A stretch of DNA of 14,676 bases from CAZFQD01 sp964520885 (GTDB lineage Bacteria > Bacillota > Clostridia > Oscillospirales > SIG519), in NCBI GenBank assembly GCA_964520885.1, contig CAZFQD010000050.1, positions 1 through 14,676 on the forward strand, written 5' to 3'. The position numbers and the translations under genes are program-made. Positions 1 to 8,134 of this stretch are shown here, in pieces. The stretch's first letter is position 1, and each line of letters opens with the position of its first letter. The notes below the pieces were generated by a model, which saw nothing but the letters and a program-made list of their open reading frames with translations, was not told the origin of the DNA and did no database searches.

Positions 1-146
1 GGACTGGTTCGCAATGACATGCCGACACTTTGCTGACTTAACTTAATAGGCTAAAAATATTTTTACAAAGTTGGGCATTTTATATTGCAATTTATAGCAA
101 AAATATACTGAATTATAAAATTTATATAACCCTTTTAACGACTTAA
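1..146. other. AT-rich intergenic edge region downstream of the esterase gene
   Basis: This non-coding stretch follows the stop codon of the esterase gene. It contains an AT-only perfect palindrome at 52-65 (TAAAAATATTTTTA). A second inverted repeat, TAACTA-TT-TAGTTA at 144-157, overlaps the esterase stop codon. Neither has a GC-rich stem followed by a U-tract, so I do not call a terminator. The first 35 or so bases are visibly less AT-rich than the rest and read like the end of a dispersed intergenic repeat cut by the window edge. I see no open frame or RNA gene here. Confidence 0.4.
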
Positions 147-893
147 CTATTTAGTTATTTCACAATAAGCATTAAAGTATTTCTCGCCAAGTTGATTTAG
201 AGCTTCTCTGCAAAAATGTATAGTATCTCCATTTCCTATCATTTGGTCATTAGAACGCAATTCATTGGTTTCAACAAATTGTGCGTTACCAATATTCTCA
301 CAAACTTCTTTTATTGCTTCTATTATAGGCACACAGATTTGAATATTATCCATCTTCCATTGTTGCACAAAATCTCCTGCTATAAAGGGAAGGTTTTCAC
401 AATGAAAGGTGCTTCGCACACTGTTTACCAGCGTTAAAAGGTTATTAAAGTGTATTTCCTTAGTTGAATTTAATATAGCATCTGTTTCGCCTTGATGCCA
501 CAATAAAGCAACTAATTTGTTTTTAGGATTAAGTGCAAGTGCAACTTTTATCATTTCAATCATTTTTAAATACAAATCATCGGTCATCCCCCAACGATTA
601 TCCAAAAAACCTGTTCCACCAATTGCCGCTCTTATTATTAAGAGTTTTCGCCCATATTGCAATTTGTTTTTTTCAATATATTCCCTTGCAAAGGACAATG
701 AAAAATTGTTTACAATAATATTTTCTATTACTTGCTCACATGCAATTGAAATTGAAAAATCATTATTCAAAAACCAAATATTTTCATTTGGAATAAATGG
801 TTCAGTTGCATCTCCAAAACCGCATCCTTCGCTGTTGGATTGACCTGCTTGAATAATAATGTCAAATTTCTCTTTACTAAAATTCTTTAGCAT
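147..893 (-). CDS. SASA/CE6-type acetylesterase (sialate O-acetylesterase-like), cytoplasmic
   Basis: This 248-residue protein resembles the SGNH-fold SASA / carbohydrate esterase family 6 group, which removes O-acetyl groups from sialic acid or acetylated plant sugars. The nucleophile block GQSN is at residues 17-20 (Ser19 predicted). A GGTG block follows at 92-95, then WHQGE at 132-136, and an Asp-x-x-His motif, DTIH, at 223-226 supplies the predicted catalytic acid and histidine. There is no signal peptide or membrane segment, so the enzyme probably acts on imported sugars in the cytoplasm. The ATG at 893 follows a clear GGAGG. The gene starts 34 nt after gatB with no terminator between them, so read-through from the gatCAB operon is likely. 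The family call is fairly firm, but the substrate cannot be read from the sequence. No sugar transport or catabolic genes lie nearby. Confidence 0.8.
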   Translation of the reverse strand: MLKNFSKEKFDIIIQAGQSNSEGCGFGDATEPFIPNENIWFLNNDFSISIACEQVIENIIVNNFSLSFAREYIEKNKLQYGRKLLIIRAAIGGTGFLDNRWGMTDDLYLKMIEMIKVALALNPKNKLVALLWHQGETDAILNSTKEIHFNNLLTLVNSVRSTFHCENLPFIAGDFVQQWKMDNIQICVPIIEAIKEVCENIGNAQFVETNELRSNDQMIGNGDTIHFCREALNQLGEKYFNAYCEITK

Positions 894-927
894 AAATATT
901 TTCCTCCAATTATTATACAGATTTAAA

Positions 928-2361
928 CTACATATTATCTAAAAGTTCTTTTACAATTATATTTAATATTTGTGGGTTTGCTTGACCTTTTGATTCTCTC
1001 ATTGCTTGTCCAACTAAAAAGCCAATAGCATTTAGTTTTCCCGCTTTATAGTCTGCAACGGACTTTTCATTCATAGAAATTACCTTTAAAGCTAATTCTT
1101 TTATCGCTCCTTCATCACTATTTTGAATTAATCCTAATTCTTTAACTAATATTTCAGGATGTTTACCTGTTTCAAATACATTGTCTAACACTTTTTTTGC
1201 TGAAGAATTAGAAATCGCTTTGCTCTCAATTAATTTAATTATTTCAAATAGATATTGTGGCAATAATTTTGTTTCATTAAGTTCGCAATTATTTTCGTTT
1301 AAATATTTTGAAATATCTCCTAAAATCCAATTGCTAACTGTTTTTGCATTAGCACCTAATGAAACACACTCATCAAAAAACTTTGCTTTTATTAAAGATA
1401 AGCAAATAATATTAGCATCATATTCCGGTAAATTTAATTCATTTATATATCTAAATAGTTTTGCATTTGGCAATTCAGGAATTGAAACACTTACATCATT
1501 AAACCATTCATCTGAAATAACAATTGGGCAAAGGTCCGGTTCTGGGAAATACCTATAATCGTGAGCATCTTCTTTGCTCCTTAAAACTATATTTATTCCT
1601 TTATCATCATCCCATCGTCTTGTTTCTTGGTCAACACTTTTTCCGCTTTCTACAAGCTCAATTTGCCTTTTAGTTTCATACTCTATAGCCCTTAACGCAC
1701 CACTAAACGAATTAACGTTTTTCATTTCAACTCTTGTACCTAATTTTGTTTCTCCAATTTTTCTAATGGATACATTTATATCGCATCTTATTGAACCCTC
1801 TTGCATTTTGCAATCAGAAACATCAACATATTGTAAAATTGTTTTAACAGTTTCCAAAAAATCTTTTGCTTCTAAAGCTCCTCTTAAATCAGGTTCGGTT
1901 ACAATTTCAATCAATGGGACACCGCAACGATTATAATCTGCCAATGTTCCACCATAGATGCTATCATGTATTAACTTTCCCGCATCTTCTTCAATATGAA
2001 TTCTTGTAATATTAACTTTCTTTTTTTGACCTTGTGAATAATATTCTAAATAGCCTTTTTCACATAGAGGTATGTCAAATTGAGAAATTTGATAGGCTTT
2101 TGGTAAATCAGGGTAAAAATAATTTTTTCTGTCCTGCTTACAAACTCTGTTTATTTTACAATTTAAGGCTATTCCCATTTTCATTGCATATTCAACAACA
2201 GTTTTATTTAAAACCGGTAAAGAACCCGGCATTCCTGTGCAAACCGGACAGCACCGAGTATTTTCTTTGCTTCCAAACTTGTTTTCACAAGAACAAAATA
2301 TTTTAGATTTTGTTTTAAGTTCTGAATGAATTTCTAAGCCAATAATTGTTTCATATTTCAT
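928..2361 (-). CDS. gatB: Aspartyl/glutamyl-tRNA(Asn/Gln) amidotransferase subunit B
   Basis: GatB is the kinase/tRNA-binding subunit of the GatCAB complex. It activates the misacylated Glu-tRNA(Gln) or Asp-tRNA(Asn) with ATP so that ammonia from GatA can form Gln-tRNA or Asn-tRNA. The 477-residue length is normal. The N-terminus shows the GLEIHSELKTKSKIFC block. Cys23, Cys25, Cys38 and Cys41 form a CxC/CPxC pattern that in many GatB proteins binds zinc. The conserved HIEEDAGK segment lies near residue 122, DYNRCGVPLIEIVTEPD follows, and the C-terminal YqeY-like tail carries the GFLVGQAMRESKGQANP motif. The ATG at 2361 lies one base after the gatA stop, and its GGGGGT ribosome site is inside the end of gatA, which implies coupled translation. 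Confidence is very high. Confidence 0.97.
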   Translation of the reverse strand: MKYETIIGLEIHSELKTKSKIFCSCENKFGSKENTRCCPVCTGMPGSLPVLNKTVVEYAMKMGIALNCKINRVCKQDRKNYFYPDLPKAYQISQFDIPLCEKGYLEYYSQGQKKKVNITRIHIEEDAGKLIHDSIYGGTLADYNRCGVPLIEIVTEPDLRGALEAKDFLETVKTILQYVDVSDCKMQEGSIRCDINVSIRKIGETKLGTRVEMKNVNSFSGALRAIEYETKRQIELVESGKSVDQETRRWDDDKGINIVLRSKEDAHDYRYFPEPDLCPIVISDEWFNDVSVSIPELPNAKLFRYINELNLPEYDANIICLSLIKAKFFDECVSLGANAKTVSNWILGDISKYLNENNCELNETKLLPQYLFEIIKLIESKAISNSSAKKVLDNVFETGKHPEILVKELGLIQNSDEGAIKELALKVISMNEKSVADYKAGKLNAIGFLVGQAMRESKGQANPQILNIIVKELLDNM

Positions 2362-2362
2362 A

Positions 2363-3838
2363 TTATTTTACCCCCAATAACGAAGGAGACATCTCGTCCC
2401 AAATGCAATTTTCTTGTTCATAGCTATATCCTGCTCTTATGAGTAAATCATCTGAAAATCTTTTTGAAATTAATTGCATTCCAATTGGCAAATTGTTTTT
2501 ATCCTTACCACATGGAATAACAAAAGCAGGTAGACCGGCAATATTAATTGATACTGTGCAAATATCCTCTAAATACATTTTTAAAGGGTCATCTGTTTTT
2601 TCTCCAATTTTAAAGGCTGTATCTGGAGAAACTGGAGTTAATATTATATCAAATTCTTGGAATGCGTTTGCAAAATCTCTCTTTATCATTTTTTGAACCG
2701 CTTGTGCTTTTTTATAATAGGCATCATAATAACCTGAACTTAAAACATAAGTGCCTAACATTATTCTTCTTTTTACCTCATCGCCAAAGCCTTCGCTTCT
2801 TGTTTTTAAATATAAGGAGCTTAAATTGTTAAAATCTTCAGTTCGGTAGCCATATTTGACACCATCATACCTCGCTAAATTTGAAGAGGCTTCTGCTGAA
2901 GAAATTATGTAATATGTTGGTAGAGCATACTTTGAAAGTGTAAGGCTCATCTCCTTTACAGTAGCTCCCATCTTTTCAAACGACTTTGCAGTTTGTAAAA
3001 CTGCATTTTTAACACTATCATCTATTCCAACGCCAAAATATTCCTTTGGCAAACCAATTTTTAAGCCTTTTACATCATTTACTAAAGATTTTGTAAAGTC
3101 ATCAAATATATAATCAACACTTGTTGAATCATTATTATCTTTTCCATAAATAACATTAGATAGCAATGCAATATCACTAACATTTCTTGCAAGTGGTCCA
3201 ATTTGGTCAAGCGAGGAAGCAAAAGCAATTAGCCCATATCGTGAAACAGCACCATATGTTGGTTTAAGCCCTGCTACTCCGCAAAATGAAGCAGGTTGAC
3301 GAATTGAGCCACCTGTGTCCGAACCTAATGATACAATACACTCACAAGCGGATACAGAAGCCGCAGAGCCACCAGAAGAACCTCCCGGAACTCTATCTAA
3401 ACTATGAGGATTTTTTGTTTTCTTAAAATATGAGTTTTCACAAGAAGAACCCATAGCAAATTCATCCATATTTAATTTGCCGGTAATTACTAATTTATTA
3501 TTATGTATTTTCTCAATTACTGTTGCATTATATGGAGGATTAAAGCTCTCTAATATCTTAGAAGCACAAGTTGTATTTATACCCTTTGTGCAAATATTAT
3601 CCTTAATTCCTATTGGTATTCCTGCTAATGGTGGTAAATCCTCTGAATTTGCAATGCTTTTATCAACTGTTTTCGCTTGTTCTAAAGCATTTTCTTTATT
3701 CAAAGAAATATAACTACTAACCTTATCTTCAATATTTTCTATATTATCAAATACTGAATTTGTAAGTTCTACAGAACTTATTTTCTTTTCTTTAAGCATT
3801 GTTGAAAGTTCAACTGCCGTCATTTTAAATAATTCCAT
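2363..3838 (-). CDS. gatA: Aspartyl/glutamyl-tRNA(Asn/Gln) amidotransferase subunit A
   Basis: GatA is the glutaminase subunit of GatCAB. It hydrolyses glutamine and channels ammonia to GatB. The 491-residue protein carries the complete amidase-signature catalytic triad: Lys79 in GIPIGIKDN, the cis-Ser154 in PGGSSGGSAA and the nucleophile Ser178 in GSDTGGSIRQP. These are the same residue numbers as in the well-studied Staphylococcus aureus enzyme. The ATG at 3838 has AAGGAG nine bases upstream. The gene sits between gatC (16-nt gap) and gatB (1-nt gap), the usual C-A-B order. A paired gatCAB in an anaerobic Firmicute usually supplies Gln-tRNA where GlnRS is absent, and sometimes Asn-tRNA as well. 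That choice cannot be made from this window. Confidence 0.97.
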   Translation of the reverse strand: MELFKMTAVELSTMLKEKKISSVELTNSVFDNIENIEDKVSSYISLNKENALEQAKTVDKSIANSEDLPPLAGIPIGIKDNICTKGINTTCASKILESFNPPYNATVIEKIHNNKLVITGKLNMDEFAMGSSCENSYFKKTKNPHSLDRVPGGSSGGSAASVSACECIVSLGSDTGGSIRQPASFCGVAGLKPTYGAVSRYGLIAFASSLDQIGPLARNVSDIALLSNVIYGKDNNDSTSVDYIFDDFTKSLVNDVKGLKIGLPKEYFGVGIDDSVKNAVLQTAKSFEKMGATVKEMSLTLSKYALPTYYIISSAEASSNLARYDGVKYGYRTEDFNNLSSLYLKTRSEGFGDEVKRRIMLGTYVLSSGYYDAYYKKAQAVQKMIKRDFANAFQEFDIILTPVSPDTAFKIGEKTDDPLKMYLEDICTVSINIAGLPAFVIPCGKDKNNLPIGMQLISKRFSDDLLIRAGYSYEQENCIWDEMSPSLLGVK

Positions 3839-3854
3839 ATTTTTTTACTCCTTA

Positions 3855-4142
3855 TTATTCAACAATCTTTGGAACAAAAAAGCAACCCGCTTTTTTTTCT
3901 GGGGCATTTTTTATAATTTCTTCTCTTGGAAAAGATGGTTTAACTTCATCTTGCCTAAAAATATTTTGATTGCCTTCAATAGTAAATTTATTTAAATCCT
4001 CATCAATATTTAGTTCTTGTAAACTATCAACCATTTTTACAATAGCATTCATATCCTTTGCTAACTTATCAAAATGCCCTTCATCTATTTGAAGCATTGA
4101 AAGCTTTGCAATATGGCTAATTTCCTTATTTGTTATTGACAT
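3855..4142 (-). CDS. gatC: Aspartyl/glutamyl-tRNA(Asn/Gln) amidotransferase subunit C
   Basis: This small 95-residue subunit wraps around the GatA-GatB interface and stabilises the complex. The N-terminal helix pair (ITNKEISHIAKLSML...) and the conserved mid-protein MVDSLQELNID stretch are typical, as is the Arg-Gln-Asp-Glu-Val segment followed by an acidic/basic helix and the hydrophobic FFVPKIVE end. The ATG at 4142 is preceded by a strong purine block (AGGGGGGAAG) lying between the ligA stop and this start. The gap to ligA is 11 nt and the gap to gatA is 16 nt, so the gene is an internal member of one transcript. Confidence 0.96.
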   Translation of the reverse strand: MSITNKEISHIAKLSMLQIDEGHFDKLAKDMNAIVKMVDSLQELNIDEDLNKFTIEGNQNIFRQDEVKPSFPREEIIKNAPEKKAGCFFVPKIVE

Positions 4143-4153
4143 TTTCTTCCCCC

Positions 4154-6136
4154 CTATTTGAGCATATTTTTAAATTCTTGTTCACTAATTATTTTGATAT
4201 CTAAAGATTGTGCTTTTGTTAATTTGCTTCCTGCATCCTCGCCAGCCAAAACAAAATCCGTGTTTTTTGACACGCTACTTGAAGTTTTTCCACCATAACT
4301 TTCAATAATTTTAGATGCTTCTTCCCTACTTATTGATGGTAATGTTCCTGTTAAAACGAAAGTTTTACCTAAAAATCTTTCATCAACTAAACTATTAATA
4401 TACTTCATATTGATTTTTGCTTCTTTTAATCTATTAATATAATGCTTTGTTTGAGGTAATTCAAAATATTTTATTATACTATTTGCAGTTGTTTGTCCTA
4501 TTTCATTAATATTAACTAATTCATCAATATTAGCATTTATTAAATTATCCAATGTTTCAAAATGCTGTGCAAGGATTTTGCCTGCTTTTTGACCAACTTG
4601 TCTAATCCCTAAGGCATAAATTAACTTTGACAAATCATTATTCTTAGTTTTTTTAATAGAATTTATTATATTTTGTGCTGATTTTTCCTTATGTCTATCA
4701 ATTTTTATTATATCATCTTTAGTTAAAAAATACAAATCAGCAGGAGATTTTATTAAACCCTCATTTGTAAATTGTTCAATAATTGCAGGACCTAAGCCCT
4801 CAATATCCATAGCATCTCTTTCAGCAAAATGAATTATATTTCTAATTAATTGTGCAGGACATTCAGAATTTGTGCATCTAACCGCAACCTCTTCAAAATC
4901 CGAAAATACTTTGCTCCCACACACAGGGCAATTAGAAGGCATTATATATTCTTCTTCTTTCCCTGTTCTCTTTGTTTTATTAACTTCAACAATTTCAGGT
5001 ATTATATCTCCTGCTTTTTGAACTATAACTGTATCTCCAATTCTTATATCCTTAGTTGATATAAAATCTCTATTATGAAGTGTTGCTTTACCTACAGTTG
5101 TTCCCGCTAATCTAACAGGCTCTAAAATTGCATTTGGAGTTAATACTCCTGTTCTACCAACATTAATAACTATATCTTTCAATAAAGTTTCTTTTTTTTC
5201 TGGAGGATATTTATATGCTAAAGCCCATTTAGGAAATTTTGAAGTGCTACCCAAAACTGTTCTTTGCTCGAATGAATTTACTTTAATAACTGCACCGTCT
5301 ATTTCAAATGGCAACTCTCCACGAACATCTCCTAATTTATTGATTTCACTAAAAACATCTTCAATATTGTTAAAAATATTATAATAAGGACTTGTTTTAA
5401 AGCCTAATAGTTTGAGATAATCAAGAGAATCACTATGTGATAAAAGAGTTTTTCCTTTAATTTGTTGAATATTAAAAACTATTATATCTAAATTTCTTTT
5501 TGCAGTAATTTTTGAATCTAATTGCCTTAATGAGCCTGCGGCGACATTTCTTGGATTAGCAAATAAAGGTTGTTCATTTAATTCTCTTTCTTGGTTAAGT
5601 TTTATAAAATTTTCTTTTGGCATATAAACCTCACCACGAACTTCAAGAAATTCGGGTGCATTGTGAATGATTAAAGGGATTGATTTAATAGTTTTCAAAT
5701 TTTCTGTTACATCTTCGCCAATTGTTCCATCTCCCCTTGTTGAGCCTCTAATAAACTCTCCATTTTGATATTCTAATGAAACTGAAAGGCCATCAACTTT
5801 TGTTTCTACAATATATTGAGGTTTATTTACCTTTTCTAACACTCTATTATGAAATGTTAAAATTTCTTCAAAAGAAAAAGCATCTTGAAGACTTTGCATA
5901 GGAACATTGTGAACTACTTGAGAAAATGAAGTTAAAGCAATTCCTCCAACTCTTAAAGTTGGAGAAAAAGATTTTTTATATTGAGGATATTCTTGTTCAA
6001 GTTTAATTAATTCTCGTAATAAAAGGTCGTATTCGTAATCACTAATTTCAGAGTAATCCTCGACATAATATTTTTTACTATAATATTCAATTTTTTCAGT
6101 TAATTCATTTACTCTTTTTTCAATATCCATAATCAT
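4154..6136 (-). CDS. ligA: NAD-dependent DNA ligase LigA
   Basis: This is the essential ligase that seals nicks during replication and repair, using NAD+ as the adenylate donor. The 660-residue protein has the full bacterial domain order. The Ia domain contains SDYEYD (residues 32-37). The adenylation domain has the catalytic lysine motif KVDG at 113-116, with RGDG at 134-137. An OB fold follows. The zinc finger uses Cys403, Cys406, Cys421 and Cys426. Helix-hairpin-helix repeats lie around 430-575 and the C-terminal BRCT domain around 586-660. I kept the ATG at 6136 because AAGGAAG lies seven bases upstream; a second ATG two codons later is possible. In many Firmicutes ligA follows pcrA, but here it follows yunB by 15 nt and precedes gatC by 11 nt. 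Confidence 0.97.
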   Translation of the reverse strand: MIMDIEKRVNELTEKIEYYSKKYYVEDYSEISDYEYDLLLRELIKLEQEYPQYKKSFSPTLRVGGIALTSFSQVVHNVPMQSLQDAFSFEEILTFHNRVLEKVNKPQYIVETKVDGLSVSLEYQNGEFIRGSTRGDGTIGEDVTENLKTIKSIPLIIHNAPEFLEVRGEVYMPKENFIKLNQERELNEQPLFANPRNVAAGSLRQLDSKITAKRNLDIIVFNIQQIKGKTLLSHSDSLDYLKLLGFKTSPYYNIFNNIEDVFSEINKLGDVRGELPFEIDGAVIKVNSFEQRTVLGSTSKFPKWALAYKYPPEKKETLLKDIVINVGRTGVLTPNAILEPVRLAGTTVGKATLHNRDFISTKDIRIGDTVIVQKAGDIIPEIVEVNKTKRTGKEEEYIMPSNCPVCGSKVFSDFEEVAVRCTNSECPAQLIRNIIHFAERDAMDIEGLGPAIIEQFTNEGLIKSPADLYFLTKDDIIKIDRHKEKSAQNIINSIKKTKNNDLSKLIYALGIRQVGQKAGKILAQHFETLDNLINANIDELVNINEIGQTTANSIIKYFELPQTKHYINRLKEAKINMKYINSLVDERFLGKTFVLTGTLPSISREEASKIIESYGGKTSSSVSKNTDFVLAGEDAGSKLTKAQSLDIKIISEQEFKNMLK

Positions 6137-6151
6137 AGTTTCGCTTCCTTA

Positions 6152-6850
6152 TTATTTTACATAATCGTTTACTTTCCCAATAATGTCACTGTTGTCGCCA
6201 TAAATATTCGCATAATTTGAAGGAACCTCACCTAATATTACTGTTTCTGCAACTGGAATAGTTGTGGAAACCTCTGATGATGTTGAGTAACCCGGCATAA
6301 TTACACCAACAATAACCTTAACTTGTATTAAAATTTGATGCCTTGTTTGATTTATTCCTGCGGATTGAAAAATATTTACCATATCAGCAGTTACTGAACC
6401 TACCGGAACAATTTTTAATGAAATTTTTGGTCCTTGACCCGATAAAGCCATACCATCAATTATATTGCCCAATGGAATTCTAATGGTTGATTCCTCAATG
6501 GAAGTAATTTTATTTAGAATAGAAACCGATAATCGTGCCTTTAATTTATTCATTTTAACCATATTTGTTTTAAGTGCTGTAATTCGGTTTTCTGAATCTT
6601 TTTCTAAAGTAATTAAGTCATCATATTTTATGTCATCCTTTTCAAGTTCTGTATTGACAGCACTATATATTGCCCTTGTAGCAATTGCTTTAGCATTTGC
6701 AGTTCCTAAAGAAATAATAATTGGTTTTAGTTTACTATTAATTGCAAAAAAAATAATTATTCCTATAATTAATAAAAAAATGAAGAATCTAACTATTTTA
6801 AAAAAAAATGTTTTCTTCTTTTTAGGTCTTGAAGGTTTAAATCTTAACAT
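6152..6850 (-). CDS. yunB: Sporulation protein YunB
   Basis: This 232-residue protein matches the Spore YunB family, whose Bacillus member is made in the mother cell under sigma-E; its molecular role is not settled. The N-terminus is very basic (RFKPSRPKKKK) and is followed by one hydrophobic segment (residues about 17-37 from this start), giving a single-pass membrane anchor. The family hallmarks follow: a TRAIYSAVN-like helix, IRIPLGNIIDG, SGQGPKI, VPVGSV, the SAGINQTRHQI block and PVAETVILGEVP near the C-terminus. The frame is open up to a TTG at 6865, but the internal ATG at 6850 is preferred because GGAGGGG lies just upstream, and the TTG belongs to that ribosome site region. It appears to head a transcript with ligA and gatCAB, an unusual neighbour for a spore gene. 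Confidence 0.93.
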   Translation of the reverse strand: MLRFKPSRPKKKKTFFFKIVRFFIFLLIIGIIIFFAINSKLKPIIISLGTANAKAIATRAIYSAVNTELEKDDIKYDDLITLEKDSENRITALKTNMVKMNKLKARLSVSILNKITSIEESTIRIPLGNIIDGMALSGQGPKISLKIVPVGSVTADMVNIFQSAGINQTRHQILIQVKVIVGVIMPGYSTSSEVSTTIPVAETVILGEVPSNYANIYGDNSDIIGKVNDYVK

Positions 6851-6865
6851 TATGTACCCCTCCAA

Positions 6866-6934
6866 ATATTACAAATAAATATGAACTCTAATATAATATT
6901 CGAAAGGCGTTAATTTTGTTAATAAATTTTTTCT
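6866..6934. other. Short intergenic region between the permease gene and yunB
   Basis: This 69-nt AT-rich gap is the only place in the left half of the window where a promoter for yunB-ligA-gatCAB could sit. On the minus strand it contains a heptamer, GAATATT, that fits the sigma-E -35 consensus, but no well-spaced sigma-E -10 follows. No GC-rich terminator for the permease gene is seen. Whether yunB starts a new transcript or is read through from the permease gene is open. Confidence 0.35.
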
Positions 6935-8134
6935 TTATTCATATCTTAAAGCAGATATTGGATTAAGTTCAGCCGCTTTTTTTGCAGGATACACACTAAA
7001 TATAATACCAATAATAATTGAAAAAATCAAGGATAATAACATTATTCCTATATTTAAATCTGTAGAAAATCCTAAAATATTATTTGCTATTGATGAAATT
7101 GCGATAGTTAAGGCTATTCCAATGATACCCCCTGAAATTGTAATAGCTATTGCTTCGGCTACAAATTCACTTACAATTGTTCTTTTTGTAGCACCTACTG
7201 CTTTTTTTATTCCAATTTCACGAGTTCTTTCACTAACTGCAACTAACATTATAGTCATAATTCCCAAACCACCAACAATTAAGGAAATAGCGGCAACAGC
7301 AGAAATTATACCAGTTATAATATTTATAATGTTTTCAATTTTTTCTTTTTGTTTAACCATATTATCTGCAAAATAACCATTTTCAATATTATTAGTTCTC
7401 GAAAGCAAAGAAGTTATTTTTCTTCCAACGGTATCTAAATCTTTACTTTGATTAATATTTACAATTATTTGGTCAAAACTATCTGTTCCATATAACTTTT
7501 GAAGAGTGCTATAAGGAATATAAATAAATGCAGGTATATATTCTCCAGCTATATTATTCAGCATACTTCCATTACTATTTATTACACCTTTAATAGATAG
7601 AGTTTTTATTGCACCATTTATTAATACATTGATTTTTTTTCCAATAATATTTTCTCTTTTAAATATTTGTTTTGCTAAAGTTGTATCTATTAAGCAACTA
7701 TTAGAAGCAGAATTTATATCTGAAATACTTAAATTTTGACCATAAATTGGTGTCATTGAAATTGTTTCCTTTGCATTAGAGCCAATTCCCCAAATAACAC
7801 ACTCTTTTTTAATTCTTTTTTCAGAAATTTGTCCATAATTATAAATAATCGGCATTATTTGAGTTGCTTCTTTTACTTTATTTTTTATTTTCATAACTTC
7901 AGCTGCTTTAAGTTCACCTTTTTTACCAGAGTTCCCTATTACTCCTCTAATTGATAACCCATTTAGTCCAAAACGGTCAAATTCATTAGTAATAGCTTTT
8001 TTGCCACCATTTCCAATTGATAGGACAGTTGCTACAGAGGTTACTCCTATTATTATGCCAAGCATTGTTAAAAAAGAGCGGAGTTTTTTTCTTTTTAAAT
8101 TTCTAAAAGCTGAAAAAACAATATCTAAAAACAA
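6935..8134 (-). CDS. MacB/FtsX-type ABC transporter permease (no ATPase domain)
   Basis: This 399-residue membrane protein has the MacB/FtsX layout. The cytoplasmic N-terminus AFRNLKRKKLRSFLTMLGIIIGV leads into the first membrane helix (about residues 20-42). A large extracytoplasmic MacB-like domain follows (about 45-265). Three C-terminal helices lie at roughly 268-298, 325-350 and 358-385, and the RTREIGIKKAVGATKR loop is the conserved coupling segment that normally contacts the ATPase. The start is a TTG directly abutting the TAG stop of the adaptor gene, with AAGGTGG eight bases upstream. No Walker A/B ATPase is fused to it or encoded beside it. It probably forms an exporter with the adaptor and an ATPase made elsewhere. 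The substrate is unknown; peptides, lipoproteins and toxic compounds are all possible. Confidence 0.9.
   Translation of the reverse strand: MFLDIVFSAFRNLKRKKLRSFLTMLGIIIGVTSVATVLSIGNGGKKAITNEFDRFGLNGLSIRGVIGNSGKKGELKAAEVMKIKNKVKEATQIMPIIYNYGQISEKRIKKECVIWGIGSNAKETISMTPIYGQNLSISDINSASNSCLIDTTLAKQIFKRENIIGKKINVLINGAIKTLSIKGVINSNGSMLNNIAGEYIPAFIYIPYSTLQKLYGTDSFDQIIVNINQSKDLDTVGRKITSLLSRTNNIENGYFADNMVKQKEKIENIINIITGIISAVAAISLIVGGLGIMTIMLVAVSERTREIGIKKAVGATKRTIVSEFVAEAIAITISGGIIGIALTIAISSIANNILGFSTDLNIGIMLLSLIFSIIIGIIFSVYPAKKAAELNPISALRYE

Noticed and set aside
52..65. Terminator after the esterase gene
   Set aside because: The palindrome is A/T only and has no separate U-tract, so it is unlikely to stop transcription.
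1181..1936. Plus-strand open frames inside gatB
   Set aside because: They are antisense shadows of a well-conserved gene, with no ribosome sites or recognisable protein features. The same holds for the other plus-strand frames in the window.
6851..6865. TTG start of yunB
   Set aside because: TTGGAGGGG is the ribosome site for the ATG at 6850, not a start.
6866..6910. Sigma-E promoter for yunB
   Set aside because: GAATATT fits the -35, but CATATTTA is a poor -10 and the spacing is several bases too short, so it stays unproven although the family is usually under sigma-E.
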